Shown in pieces: positions 38,293-50,913 of a stretch of DNA of 64,000 nt. Source of the stretch: Lotus japonicus (Eukaryota; Streptophyta; Magnoliopsida; Fabales; Fabaceae); the NCBI RefSeq assembly GCF_012489685.1, contig NC_080041.1, positions 98,195,205-98,259,204 of the forward strand, in the 5' to 3' direction. The position numbers and the translations under genes were made by a program. The notes under the pieces are model-generated. The model saw only the letters and a program-made list of their open reading frames with translations. It was not told the origin of the DNA and made no database searches. Positions within the stretch are counted from its first letter, which is position 1. Each line of letters begins with the position of its first letter.

Positions 38293-39769
38293 GAATTTTT
38301 CTCAACCCTTCACTTTGAAAGAAGCCAAAGCCATGGAGAACAATCAAAAGAATGCAAAGTCTTCCATTCTGATTTCTCTGACAATTCAAACTTTGAGGTT
38401 TTCTTTCTCTTCCTCTGATCTTCATTCTGATGAGACTCAACCCTTCACTTCAATGAGTGTTACTTAAACTGTTACATTTTAAATCTATATGTGGTTTAAT
38501 TAACAATTCAATGTATGCAAGTTGTCTCTCAGTTTCAAAGTTCAAATTCTGTAATACAAATACCTTTTTTTTTGTAGTTTCTTATATCATTGTTCCTAGT
38601 CCATGGAGTATCTTCATGATTTTAATGAGTAGATTATATGAAATTTATTCAATTTGGTCAAAAGATTAACAGCGTCAAAATAGTATTCAAAGGATAATTC
38701 TGGTTCATTGTATGCAAATTGGTCTTTGGTATTGCACATCATCTTGTGAACAATTGGACCATTTTGATTTAGAAACAGGTATCATTCAAGGAAAAAAAGA
38801 GAGTTATGTCATGGTTTTCTGCGACTAATTTAATTGATTTTCTAGAATATTTGATGTAAATTTACTCTTAATCATAATTTTATGTTTCAGGACTGTGTTC
38901 TTTCCATTGTTGTTGCCAATATAATCAATTTGGCACACTTGAAAATGGGAATAGAAAAATTTAGATAACTTATACTTAAATTTACAATTAGAAATATCAG
39001 ACTGAATTTTAAACATAAAATGAGACAAAAAAAATTGGTCAATTTTGATGAATCATAGCCACAGAAAAAGAATGTGCCTTCTTCAGTACATGTGCTTGAT
39101 TAGATGCTCCAGATTAGCCACACAACAAAATTGCATTTGGACACGAGTTCTTTCTAGCCAATGAAAAGAGATCTTCCCTCCTATGTTGAAGCTTATGAAC
39201 TTGAAGGTAAGAGCTCAATTATTCATAAATCAATTTTATACAACTTTCTATAAAAGCATTTTTCTTCCTCAACTCTCTTTATCATCTCAACCATCACATT
39301 TCATATTTGACTCTTTTTTCTCTTACATTTTTATACCAATATTTGTATAAACAATTGTGTATATATAGTTTCTCTGTGCAATATTAGAGCTGACATGAAA
39401 GTTTAGGATTTAGTAATGGTTTCCTAATTCCTATCTATTATTCTGAGGATGTGAGTGAATGAAATGGACAAGAGCAAAGTTGTCCTAATTTGAAAGTTCG
39501 GTTTAGAATCCAACTCCTATGAAACTTTCCAAGTTGTCCATATCCTCTTGGTCACCACAAAATGTTGAAACGTGTCCGATGTTTCTTTAGTAAGCTACTG
39601 CTTCAGCATATGCTTATAGCATATGCTATGGTTGTTTACTGAATATGGTAGACAGTAGACAATCTTTGAGGTTTTTGCAACTGATATAAAGGTCTAGTGG
39701 ATTTGAGAAAGTTCAATTTTTTTCTTATTGGTAAGGATGTTTTACCTACTAATTTAAGGAGATAACGAT
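38293..39769. other. Intergenic spacer
   Basis: The 3' flank of the 37861 gene followed by AT-rich sequence. No gene, RNA or clear element seen. Confidence 0.4.
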
Positions 39770-40600
39770 GTAATCTTAGAGCAAGCATAACGTGTAACAG
39801 GTGTGCTGTTTATACAAAGGATTTTGATCACATTTTTCACCAGTGCCCTTCTTCCTGATATGCGTGAGCTCACATCAGGTCCAAACTCACGGTTATTCTT
39901 GATAATGTTTCTTCTCATGATTGGTTTTATGCTCAATTTCAACAAAATTATATTCTTGTGGTTGCAATTCTTTGGTGGATTTGGAAATACGTAACAGCTA
40001 TATAATTCATACTCATGTTTGACCTGTTGATTTTGTTTTAAGGTAGATTTTAGTTTTTGGTTATGATTTCAGGCGTTGGGGAATGAGTGAGCGCTTTTTC
40101 ATAGTGCTAGAGGCGTACGTCTATGTGATATTCATTTGAATGTGGATGGCAGTTTGATCTTTATTTAACAACAAATGAGGTTGGAGTTGTTCTGTGTGGT
40201 TAGGATGGGAGATGGTATCTGACACCTCTTGCAATGAAGATTCTTTTCGTGTTGAGCTACTTATAGTGGAGGTGGGTTTACAACATGCTTAGGACTTGAG
40301 TTTTAAGTGTGAATCTAGTTGCTTTAAGTCTCCTTACGAGTAATCCTGATGTTAGTACTTAATTGGTTGGGAGATGTGATTCTCTGAGTTAGGAGTATGC
40401 TGCATTGGAGTTTGTATGTTTCCTCGTCTCATATCCCTAGAGACCCTAACATGGTTGCAGATGCTTTGGTTGGGAAAACTACTGGAGAGGACTCTCCTCG
40501 TCCTCTCCACTTCGTGTTTGGAAGTTTACTCATTCCAATGATATTTATTTTCTTTACTGTGACTTGTTTGTTTAGTTTGTCTTTAGATTTCCAAATGCAA
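39770..40600 (+). pseudogene. Degenerate LINE 3' part (zinc-finger and RNase H remnants)
   Basis: With frameshifts the plus strand shows DFDHIFHQCP (end of the zf-RVT-type region after plant LINE reverse transcriptase) at about 39818-39850, LNVDGS (RNase H start) near 40138-40155 and HIPRDPNMVADALV (RNase H end) near 40433-40475, in the order of plant non-LTR retrotransposons. Several stops intervene. It is older and more decayed than the LINE piece at 31700 and in the opposite orientation. Confidence 0.7.
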
Positions 40601-41316
40601 CAGAAAGAAATTTGTATAATATAGATGGATGATGTGTAGATAAAGTAATGCTAAATATAAAAATTATCATACAATTATGTTCCTTTATGTTTTTACAATT
40701 TTAATTTGTTCAAGAACTAATTTTGCCAAACACCTTTTATAGTTTCTAGCTATTTATAAGTTTTCAGTTTTCAACTAATTTATCGGCTACGTGTTGCCAA
40801 AAAGAGCATAAAATTAAAGTTGATTTTCTTAACTTCCGTCAAAAGGAACATATTTCCAAACACATCCACGGTAAAACAAAAACTCAAAAGTCTGCAAGAC
40901 CAAACACCCACCAAGCCAAAAACAAAGTCAATAAAACAATCAGACCCCAAGAAAGCTACCAAACAAAGTGGTTCAATGGTCTCCCCAAAAATAAGTCTTG
41001 TAGGGTTCAAACACTAGACCTAGTGGTTCAAACAACCACTTTTACCAATGAGTAACCATTTAACAATTAATCTAGTTTTGTTTTAATTAATGAACACCCA
41101 AAAATTAAAGGTGATATTGTGAAACTTGAGACCATCATTTTTTTTACAAGTGGGGGATTCATTTCTTTATCTTTTATATGGCTTTGTATATCGCGCACCA
41201 AGAAAAATATAGTTCATACACATAAGTAGCTTATTGCAAATAATATGTGCTGAAAGTTAGTTGTAAAAGCATAATGCATCATACTTCATAAGTAGACTAA
41301 CTTTTAACTACGAATA

Positions 41317-41507
41317 GTCAAATTGGTTCCTGAAAGTGTTAGACGCTGATAAGTTCGTCCATAAAAGAATGAGATAACTCTGTGGTTCCTAATTGTGAAA
41401 TTACCCTTTAAGTTATCGATGTTTTATTTAATTTCAGAGACTAACCAGACCGACATTTTACACAATCCGCAAGATGAATTGACAACATCCAAAGGGACCA
41501 ATTTGAC
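41317..41507. mobile_element. Short TIR element upstream of the 41789 gene
   Basis: GTCAAATTGGTTCCT at the left and its inverted form AGGGACCAATTTGAC at the right bracket 191 bp. The target duplication is not evident. It lies about 280 bases before the start codon at 41789 and so may be part of its promoter region. Confidence 0.55.
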
Positions 41508-41788
41508 AATTCATTCAACTTATCTACTATAAAAAAAAATGTCCTGTTAATTTAAATTTCACCCAATTTATTTTTTAATAAATTTTACAAGGGTGAGAGA
41601 GAGCAGGAGCAGCATAAGCTTGTGTGCATTCTCACACTCGACCACACATCAAGTACACTCTCTCATCACCTCATTCCTCTCTCTCTCTTCCTGGGTCTTC
41701 ACTCCCAAATTCTCGACGAGTGTGAGAAAAATCAATCCAATTTAGGGTTTCAATTGTGACATTTTCGCACAAATCTCAATCGGAAAAA

Positions 41789-44700
41789 ATGGGAGGTGGT
41801 GGTGGACCAGCAGATCACGGTCACGGCGGCGATTTCAGGAACAAGGTATGGAGTATGACCGGTGGCCCTTACTGTCGTCCCAAGCACTGGAAGCGCAACA
41901 CCGCCATCGCCATGTTCGGTGTCTTCCTCGTTTGCATCCCCATCTTCAAGCTTTCCGCTGAGCTCGAGGTCCCTCTCTCTCTAAAATCGCTTCTTTCATT
42001 ATTTCACAATCGTTTTCTCGTTGGAATTCGTATTTTCTGGGATCCTGGTTTTTTTTTTTTTTTTGTTAATTTCTCTTGATCGAAATTAAGATTTTTGTTG
42101 GCAATTTTTTTGTGTTGTTTGATGCATTTGATTATTTGTTTTGACAGCTTGTTTTTGTTATTGGGAAATGAGGGTCCTGATTTTCTTGTAATTTTTATCA
42201 GGATTGGGGAAATTAAGAATGTTTTCTGCTAATGTTGATGTTAATAATGCTCTAAGCATTTCATGATCTTTTCGTGTTTTAGGAAGATGATTTGGCTATT
42301 TTCATTTTCTTTTGGAGTTTGGGGGGTGGTAGGCTGAGATCTGGGAGTGTTAAATTTTCAGCTGATTGCAGAACCAAAGACGCACTCAGTATGCATGCTT
42401 GACGAACATTATTTCAGTATATGTTTGTCAATGTTATCTATTCTGTAACCCCTGTCCCCTCTTCTTTTTCTGAAAGGAGATAAGGTAGTCTCTTATTCCT
42501 TCGTGATATATGTGGCTGCAGTGCAGAGTGTGAACCAGTTCCAAATAGTTTAGGTTGAAACAATTGTAATGGAAATAATGCTTTGTTTGAGCAGGGATTG
42601 TGTGTATCGATGTGGTGCTACAATAATGCACTCCTTCGAAAGAGTTCCCTGCAAAATAAATTTGGGGAGATGGGCAGTTGTGTTTCATCTTTTGGAAATA
42701 ACAATAATCATCCCCCCTATATTTCTTCATTTCTTTATTTTTCAAAAAAAATCAAACAAATTGTTGAGTAGATATTTTTATTGGTGCTTCAATTGCTTTC
42801 AATTTAATGATTAACACGCTGCATGGTTTTCACTTTTTCCTGTTTTCGAAGATTTGTATAGCATCAATGAGCATTGTTTGTTAGACCTATCAAATATTTG
42901 GATTTTTGTCAAGGTTTTTACCAAAATGTGACTACCAAGTACCAAATAGGCATGGTAACTTGGTGTGTTTGGGCAGGTTTTGCTTTCCCCACCACCATTC
43001 TGGTCAGGGGTGCAAAATGGGTACTTGCACTTATCCTGCAGCTTCCCCTGGGCTGGGATTCTCTCTAACTCTTTTAATTGAATTTTCCATCATTTGCTCC
43101 AATCTCTGGAAACTTTGCTCTCAGTGCGCCGGAGCGCTACTCATGAACTATGAACGTTTGCACTAGAACCAGGCAATTTCTGCCGCATCCCTGTTCATGA
43201 CTTCAATAGACTTCTCCAAAAATTCAAGCTTCCCTTCTATCTTCATGGCTACCATCTTCTTTTCTAGTTTGTTAGAAACTGGTACCAAGAGTAAGAGAGA
43301 GAATTATTTTAATTGCATCAACCCTAAATTCCAAAATCTGGTCCAGCGTTGAGCAGACTCAAGAACTGGTCAAAGAAAGAATGCAGTGGTTGGTGAGGAA
43401 TTCAAGGGTCTCTGCTCTCTCCTAAATACAATTCAGATACTGTTCATCTGTTTCTATAACCCTCTATTTATCTTTGTGACTGCATATCTTTCCCTTAACT
43501 ACTGATAGAGTATAGGTATACTTCAGTGCTTCACTATTGGAATTGTAATTGTTCTGAGTAGTTATGGCGGTGTGCCACATGGTACATGCCAGCTGTAGTT
43601 AGTTAGAGCTGTAGCTCTGTTAGAAGTTAGTTATTCTAGCCTTCGTTAGTTTCGATCAGGTCACAGCTTGCTATGCTAGTTTTCCTTCTTTATAATTACT
43701 ATTTACTTGTGCTCACACATATTCAGATGAATGAAATCATTTCCACTTAAATCAAATCTTTTCACTTTTATCTCAACTATGAGCTTCTTCAACTATGAAC
43801 TATCTAGCTCTCTATTAGTTAGTTAGGTGGTTTTATGATCGACAATGACTTTTAGGGGCTGGGATCCCCTAGAACTCTCCTGTGTGTCCTCCCTTAGACC
43901 TCCTTATTGGGGGTTCTTATCTTTTCAACAAATCATATTCCATGTATATAAATGTAACTCCATAAATACATAAAGATAAATATCAAGAACTATAAGAAAT
44001 TGAAAAACATTAATATCAAATCATTTGAAAGTACAGACATATATTAAGGCTATTATTAATTATATGACTATCAAGGTTTGTATCTGTACCCATAAACCTG
44101 CCCCTGCTCTGCCTATACAAATTAGGGAAATCCTGAACCTGGACCTGGTGAAAAGGGATTCCTTCAAAAATTTGTCAGGGTTGGTGAAGTATTACCCATA
44201 AACTGTCATGGCGCTGCCTGTGCCCAATTGCCTGCTTTCGAAGTATTTTTGCTGCAGTTTCTTGGGATTTTGATACACTCACGGTCTCACCCAAAATGAT
44301 TGTAATTTCTTGACTCTTAATTTTGATTCTTTTTGTCCTTCCTTCTGATGTTTCCATTTTACTGTAAGAGGAGAAAAGTTATATTTCCATTAGCATTTAT
44401 ATATGAATAGCAAGTAATTATGGTGGAGTGAGGATGTAATTGGCTGTTATCTATGTGTTTGCAGTCTCTACTTCTTTCCCTTTGGTGTCTTTTCAGACAT
44501 TCGATGTTTATTTTTCCCTGGAAAGCATTAGCCTTGTCGCTTGTGTATCAAATCTTTAACTGAAAATAATTGGGGATTTAAATAATTATTTATAGCTGCT
44601 TAGCATGGGACGTCTTTTTTTCCTTTCATTTAGATCTTATGTCTGGAATCTAGGTTATATCATTCTGTGCATACAAAATAGAATATTTTTTTGCCTTTGC

Positions 44701-45017
44701 ATCTACCTGATAAGTTTCCCCACTGTTTAGTTTGAAATATATGGATGAGTTGAATATCTCTTTCAAAAGTGGTTGCTGTTGTGCTCTTTTTAGACCTTTT
44801 GAAATGTCATAATTTGTTGCTTCTTATGTTGTCTTTTTGGTTTAGTTTTATTAATGTTCACTATTAGTCATTTTACCATCACTTGTATACATTATATTGG
44901 CTAACAAGATTTTATTTCTTAATCCTTCAGCAAAGACCACATCACCCGGTTCGCCCAATCCCTTCCCAACTCTGGTGCAAGAATTTTGGGACGAAAGACT
45001 ACAAAGATTATGAATAA
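41789..45017 (+). CDS. Small mitochondrial inner-membrane protein, probable complex I accessory subunit (B15/NDUFB4-like)
   Basis: Two exons, 41789-41968 and 44931-45017, separated by a 2.96-kb intron with TCGAG|GTCCC donor and CCTTCAG acceptor, give 88 residues. Sequence features in order: a Gly/His-rich start (MGGGGGPADHGHGGDF), the conserved block VWSMTGGPYCRPKHWKRN, one membrane helix of about 18 residues (TAIAMFGVFLVCIPIFKL), then QRPHHPVRPIPSQLWCKNFG. The single anchor, short length and Arg/Pro tail match a plant protein that I recall being found in the mitochondrial complex I proteome (the Arabidopsis At2g31490 type). The subunit name is from memory and less certain than the gene itself. 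The leader is rich in CT repeats (41640-41695). The long intron holds unidentified repeat-like blocks but no other gene. Confidence 0.8.
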
Positions 45018-46389
45018 ACCAAGGATCATCAATTGCAATGCATCACTGGTGTGGGTGTTCATCACATCACGTGAAACAAAATTTCTTTGATAAATGCAGA
45101 GAATATGAACAGTTTTAAAAAGTTGCTGGTGTCAATGTTATGTAAGACTTGAGATCTAGGATCATGTAATGGACATCCTTTTATATTTTTGGTTACATTG
45201 GCTTCCATTTTAGAAGTGATGGAATTAAATAAGTTACTCATGTATCGATACATCGTCTGAGACTTTGTTGTTCAAACTGATATTACCGGTCACTATAAGG
45301 ATGGTAATTGATGTTTTTATCATCTTGTATGTCCATTTTGTGCCTATAGTTCTATAAATGTGCAATTTTAATCCTGTAATTTTCATTACTCCAATTAAAT
45401 TCATCTACTTTGAAGAATGAGAAAATGTGATCCTGATGTTAAACCACCATGCAGTAACTGAACTTGCCTCTCACTAAGTCCATAGACAGTACATTACTTG
45501 TTACTGCAATATAGTATAATCATATCTTTATGCAGCATTGCAAATAATTTTATTCAGTTTTTCTCTGAAAACATATGTTACTGCAATTGAGTTTGCTAAT
45601 TTACTCCCACTACATTTTAGAAGGAGTATTATAGCATACAAATTGACAAGGAATATATAGGTGCTGTTAGGCATTCCTATAAAGTAAAATTTATAAATTG
45701 ACAAGAAAGAAATGTTTGCACCTTATGTCTATCACATGTTTTTAATTTGTTTTTTGTTTAGTTGTCAAATATTGAGTGCTGTCATCTTATTGAGGATTTT
45801 ATAAATATTTTTGCTTGTAAAATTGGAAACGATTGCACATGATTGACCTCAAAATAAGAGTGATACTGGAGAGTACTTTGCTTCATACACGTCTCTTGAA
45901 TCCTGATTAAGAAAAGTACAAATTAAACTTCCAATGACCTAATTAAAGAAACTGTGGTATTATATTGAGAGAACTTGCGTGAATTGACCAACAACAGTAT
46001 TTTAGTGTCGCCAAAACTAACATTGAGGAATAACAATTACTTGTACCAATAAAATTGAAAAAGTTTAGGTTACATTCTTTTGGTTCACTTACACTTGGAA
46101 AGAGACATAAAAAAGACATAAAAATATAAGAGTGAAATGAAATGAGAGATATAATTAGAATATGTGATATAATACAAAAAGAAAAGAGTTAAGAAGAAAG
46201 AAGTGGAAGTAAGTGGAAATAAGATTGACGAAAAGACACATTATATTTTTTACGAACAATTTATAATAAATTAAAATATTTCATGTGATAATTGTTTTAA
46301 AATTAATATTATATCAATATTAATATTTATATAAAATAATTTTTTCTCAATATATAAAAACATTCATATACACATATGTATATATAAGT
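45018..46389. other. Spacer after the complex I-like gene
   Basis: 3' flank to about 45330, then AT-rich sequence. No gene seen; 46075-46260 is purine-rich repeat-like sequence without clear ends. Confidence 0.4.
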
Positions 46390-46960
46390 ATGTCCTTTTA
46401 TAGTTTCAACATGTTTCAATTTTCTCGGGATCAAGTGAAAACCCCTACGCCTAGGGGAAAACCCAAAAATACTGAGAAAGGAAGTATAAAGAAGGTTGAT
46501 CCAGTTAATAGTTCTAGGGGGTCTGAGTCAGGGTTGGTAGATGTCGCAGAGCTGAGCATAAAAGAGCTTATGGTGCTACTGGTAAAGTTATTGGAGCCTT
46601 ATGGCGTTTCACCGGGGCACGAAGTGCCTTGCTAATTGGAAAGCGCTTACATATGGAGTATGATTGCCCAGATTCGGTAGTCGTCTTCCAGATTGCATCC
46701 CAGATCAAAGCTCGGAGACCTTCTTATGGTAGGAGTCGGTGTGTTTTGGGGTTGTGTTTGGCTTTTGGGGTTTTTGAGGGGTGTTGGCGTGTGCTTCGGG
46801 GAATTGATTGTTGGTTAAGAGGCTTCTTCTCTCTGATGGTTTCTGGCTATGGGCGCTTCATTGGGTTGTTTTCAGTATTGTTGATTTTTTGATCTCTTTT
46901 GAGGTGGGATGTATATCTTGCCATTATCCTCATTGTATAATCTATATTAATCTTTGCTTT
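46390..46960 (+). other. GC-richer repeat fragment, possible LINE end
   Basis: A 500-bp island of G-rich sequence ends in a run resembling a retroelement tail (CTTTGCTTTTGAAAAAATAA). Two overlapping open stretches of about 80 codons show no recognisable domain. I read it as decayed transposon sequence; it could also be a lost gene fragment. Confidence 0.35.
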
Positions 46961-47488
46961 TGAAAAAATAAACTTGGTTAACAACTAATTTTGCTAAGTA
47001 CTTCTTATACAATCAGCTAGTTTTTTAGTTATCACCTTTCATCTTTAAGCTATCAACTAGCTTTTTTAGCAAAGTGTTGTCAAACATAGGGTTTTACTTG
47101 AAAATTTAATATATGTACTTCGATATAAAAAAGTTACATCAGTAATTTTTACTCTAGAGTTAATTTTGGAATTAAAATTGATTAATGGAATCTTAAACAA
47201 AACCTTATACATGGTGTATATTTTAATATTAATTTATCATTGATCGTAATGTGTGGAAAAATAATTAATAGAAGAACTAAAATTCAATTCAGCGGTCTCT
47301 ACGAATTAAAAAAAAAAAGGTTATATTTCTCATCATGATATAACCATTGGTATTTTCTTCAAAGTTAGAGTTGGTTAAGCTGACTTTAAGCCGACGCAAT
47401 ACACCAATGGTGGAGGTCGACACAAAACGCTAATGGCTTTGATCGATGCTGAATCATAAATATTAGTGTCAGTCGTATAGGTTGATTG

Positions 47489-47535
<47 letters not shown>

Positions 47536-48381
47536 CATGTTTTCTATTGGTCATCGAGTCTCATGTATTATCAATGAATACTTTGAATTCGTTCATAGTT
47601 TGCAACTTGATTAATATGATTTCTCTATAATAAGGAAATCCTGGTGATAAAGTAGCAAAGTTATATGACTGAATTCAAAACATACAATGATCACGCATGG
47701 TACTCGGTAACAAGAAAAAACATTTATATATTTCAATGTCTACACTATTTCGCTCGAGAAACAACTGAAAAACAAATAAGACATGAAATCGAATAATTAT
47801 CAACTCCAACATGAATTTGACTCTACTCTGGATAAAATAATTCTAACATATCTATAGAAATTAGAAGACATTTGCAATAATAAACAAGAATAATAGTCAT
47901 AATATTTTATTAGTCATTTAATTGTCTTATTTAACTATTAGTGTTTCATTAGATGATCAAACACTTTCGTCTTGTTTTACTAGTTTAACTTTAAGCTTAT
48001 GAGCAAATCTTGCAATCTTCAAAATTTGTTTGTCAGGGCAAAAGAAGTTTCTCCTGCTCACCTCACTCGATTCTTGCTTGCTGCTCTCCCCATGCAACAA
48101 TTTTTTTAGAGTCTTCCACGACTCTAAATTAATCTAAGGTACTTTTTCTTCTATCACAAGATCTAAGCTACTAATAACAAAATAGAAAAGTGTAGATTGA
48201 CCATACAATTTTATTTCATTTTTATTGACAACCATAACATAGTAAAATAAAACACATACAATCTCTTAAGAAAAATGAAAATAAAAAATAAACCCATACA
48301 ATCTCAGCATACCAGCTAAGTAGGTAGGCTGCAGTAATGGCGATAGTGCGACGACGTGGCAGTGGGGTTAAAAAATACAAT
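46961..48381. other. AT-rich spacer
   Basis: No gene seen. It contains the AT microsatellite at 47491-47530 and low-complexity sequence. Confidence 0.4.
47491..47530. repeat. (AT)20 microsatellite
   Basis: Uninterrupted AT dinucleotide run of 40 bases. Confidence 0.95.
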
Positions 48382-48771
48382 CACTATAAGAAAACACAGG
48401 ATTTAGCGGCAGTTGATTTAAGCTTTAGCGCCTATCCCTTTTGGTGGTTGGGCAACCGCCACAGAATTTGACGACATTAGTAAAAATGTAGTTGATTTTG
48501 ACAAGCTGCTTGAATAACCGATAGAAAAGAACACAGAATTTAGCAACAACCTAAAACGAGTAATGATATATACACACATTTTCACTGCTTTTCTACCTTC
48601 ATTTTTATATATTTTTTTTCTCTATCAATTAAATCACCTATCACATCTTTACTTTCTCTATCTTTTCTTCCTATCTCTCTCTTCCTCCATCTCTCCACAC
48701 CTAAAAAATGAGGTGTGAATATATAATTATTCGATTTTTTGAGGCAGGTAATGACAAGTTTTCTTGTAGTG
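48382..48771. mobile_element. Non-autonomous CACTA-like element
   Basis: The left end CACTATAAGAAAACACAG and the reverse complement of the right end CACTACAAGAAAACTTG are of the CACTA (En/Spm) type. Internal GCGGCAGTTG and CCGCCACAGAATTTG tracts are subterminal-repeat-like. The 3-bp flanks (AAT and TAA) do not match, so a rearranged or old insertion is possible. It contains a smaller nested element at 48560-48732. Confidence 0.7.
48560..48732. mobile_element. MITE nested in the CACTA-like element
   Basis: GTAATGATATATACACAC at the left pairs with GAATAATTATATATTCACAC read on the opposite strand at the right. The interior is a pyrimidine-rich tract with no coding capacity. Confidence 0.6.
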
Positions 48772-49002
48772 TAAGTTGTTATCATTTAAATAGAAAACAA
48801 AAATAAAAAGAGACAGAAAATTAGACTAAGAAAAAACGAAACTCAAGATAGTAATACAAGAAACAAACTCACTATTTATCATAATATTTATTAACAGATT
48901 AGTCATTGGTGAAATTTATCTTAACACTAAATAATTCTGTTAATAAATATTCATTTTACAAAACAAAGGAGAAAAAACAAATTACAGATTGTATAAATAA
49001 AA

Positions 49003-50576
49003 GGCTTAATCCTCAAATTAGTCCCTGTCTTTGTGTCACCGTCTGAACCAGGTCCCTGACCGGAAAAATTTGTGGATTAAATCCCTATCTTTTAAAAACG
49101 TATGGAGCCAGTCCTCGCCGGAGCCCGGAGCTCCGACGAGTGATAAAATGGCACGCTGACTGGATTAATGAAGTCTACGTGGAATTTAAAAAAAAAGGAA
49201 AATCAATTATGATGTGGATTTTTCTTTGTTTCTTAATTCAAAATCATATTGTTTATTTTTAAAATTATATATTAATTAAAAAAAAACCTTAATCTTTTTT
49301 CTGAATCATTCTTCATCCCCTTCATCATATCATCTTCTTCATGTTCTTCCTAGCCGCCACCCCAACCACGCCACGGCACCACCCCAACCGCCAACAAATT
49401 CCAAAACGCCAACCTAGGGGTTTGAAGAGAAAGAAAGAAGGGAATATGTTCTAGGATTTGTGGGTGGTGGTTCTGTTCTACGAAAATTCAGAGAAAGGGG
49501 GAAGGTAGAATGGTTGTCGTTTGGGGGTTTCCAGGGTGAGGTGAACGGAGACAGATTATGGGTCACTGGGGGGAGATCCAGTGGTGGTTTATGGGCATGT
49601 GTGGTGGTGGGTGAGGAAGGAGGAGAGCTTCGTTGGTTCCTCTACAGATTCATACAAATCGAGACCTCCATTCACACCTCCATCACCATCGAGCCCTCTT
49701 AATCACCATCCTCTTTCTCTGCCCTTCGATCTCCCTCTCGGTTGTCTCGCAATTTTGATTCACAGATATGGTTGCAGATGGGGGTTGGGGTTTTGGTTGG
49801 GGGTGAGGTTCAGGTTGCAGGTGGGGGTTGGGGTTGTAGGTGGTGGTGGGGTTTTCATGGGTCCTTTGATGATGAAGAAGAAGCAGGTGAAGGAGGAGGA
49901 GATGATGTGATGATTTCTGGGTTCAATCAAATGATTGTGCTCTTTGTTTTTGATTTGAGATGTTTACGATCTGGAAATTTTGGTTCATGTTGGATAAAGT
50001 TGGATATCTACAATCTGGAAATTTACGACATGGAAATCTACTTCAGTTCATGTTGGATAAAGTTGGTTTTTCCTTGGCTGTAAATTTTGTATAATGATGT
50101 AAAGTGATGTTTCATATTCAAAATTTATGTACAAGGAAACCAGTAGTGGGCACCAAACCTTCAATTTTTACTTGTATATTAAGTTCTTATAGTTCCAGTT
50201 TTTTTTTCCTGTAATGGAGATTCTTGTGATTTTGGGGATTTGTAGGATCTTAAACATGACAGATTCAAAACTAGCATTGAGGTTAATTTGAGGGAATTTA
50301 TTTTTGTTAATTTAATTATGTTTAGTTTTGTTAATTGGTTTTATTTTTGTTAATTAAATTAAAAAAAAATTGATGTGTTATTTAATTTTTTTTCTAAAAT
50401 CCACATAAGCATCATTAATACAGTATGCCAAATCATCACTCGCCGGAGCTTCGGGCTCCGACGAGGACTGGCTCCATACGTTTTTAAAAGATAGGGATTT
50501 AATCCACAAATTTTTACGGTCAGGGACCTAGTTCAGACGGCGACACAAAGACGGGGACCAATTTGAGGATTAAGCC
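49003..50576. mobile_element. Mutator-like element with perfect 9-bp target duplication
   Basis: Both ends are GGCTTAATCCTCAAATT on their inward strands and the inverted similarity runs about 190-210 bp (through CTTTTAAAAACGTATGGAGC and a GAGCCCGGAGCTCC block). The flanks TAAATAAAA (48994-49002) and TAAATAAAA (50577-50585) are identical. The 1.2-kb interior starts with a CA-rich tract, then a purine/G-rich region (49400-49920) with open but unrecognisable stretches. There is no transposase. The interior could be a captured gene fragment, but I cannot identify one. Confidence 0.95.
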
Positions 50577-50913
50577 TAAATAAAAATATAGGATTAGGAA
50601 TCTGAACCTGAGATTAGGTGGAAATTCTTTTGGATTTTTGTACTGTCTCTTTCTTCACATGTTGTGGCTAATCCAGTAACATGTCATGAACATCAAGTAT
50701 TCCATTTCATCATGCATCAGTGTGCCCCTACCACGTTTGTACATATATTGGAGATTGAAGGCTCTGGAAAAGACAAGAGTAGTAAAAACTAACCCATTTG
50801 ACTATACATTTGCCACCATTTTTTTTTGTTGAAAAAACTATAACTCGAGTTCTTTATATTTATACTCCAATATCTATCCCTCTCCCTCAGACAGTAATTG
50901 AGTTTCAGCTTCT

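Noticed and set aside
43561..43740. Possible solo LTR in the complex I-like gene intron
   Set aside because: Composition resembles Copia LTRs but ends and target duplication could not be found.
46390..46892. Two open stretches of ~80 codons
   Set aside because: No domain, no splice or promoter context; treated as repeat debris.
49460..50083. Three overlapping open stretches inside the second MULE
   Set aside because: They are simple G-rich sequence with no recognisable domain, and overlap in different frames.
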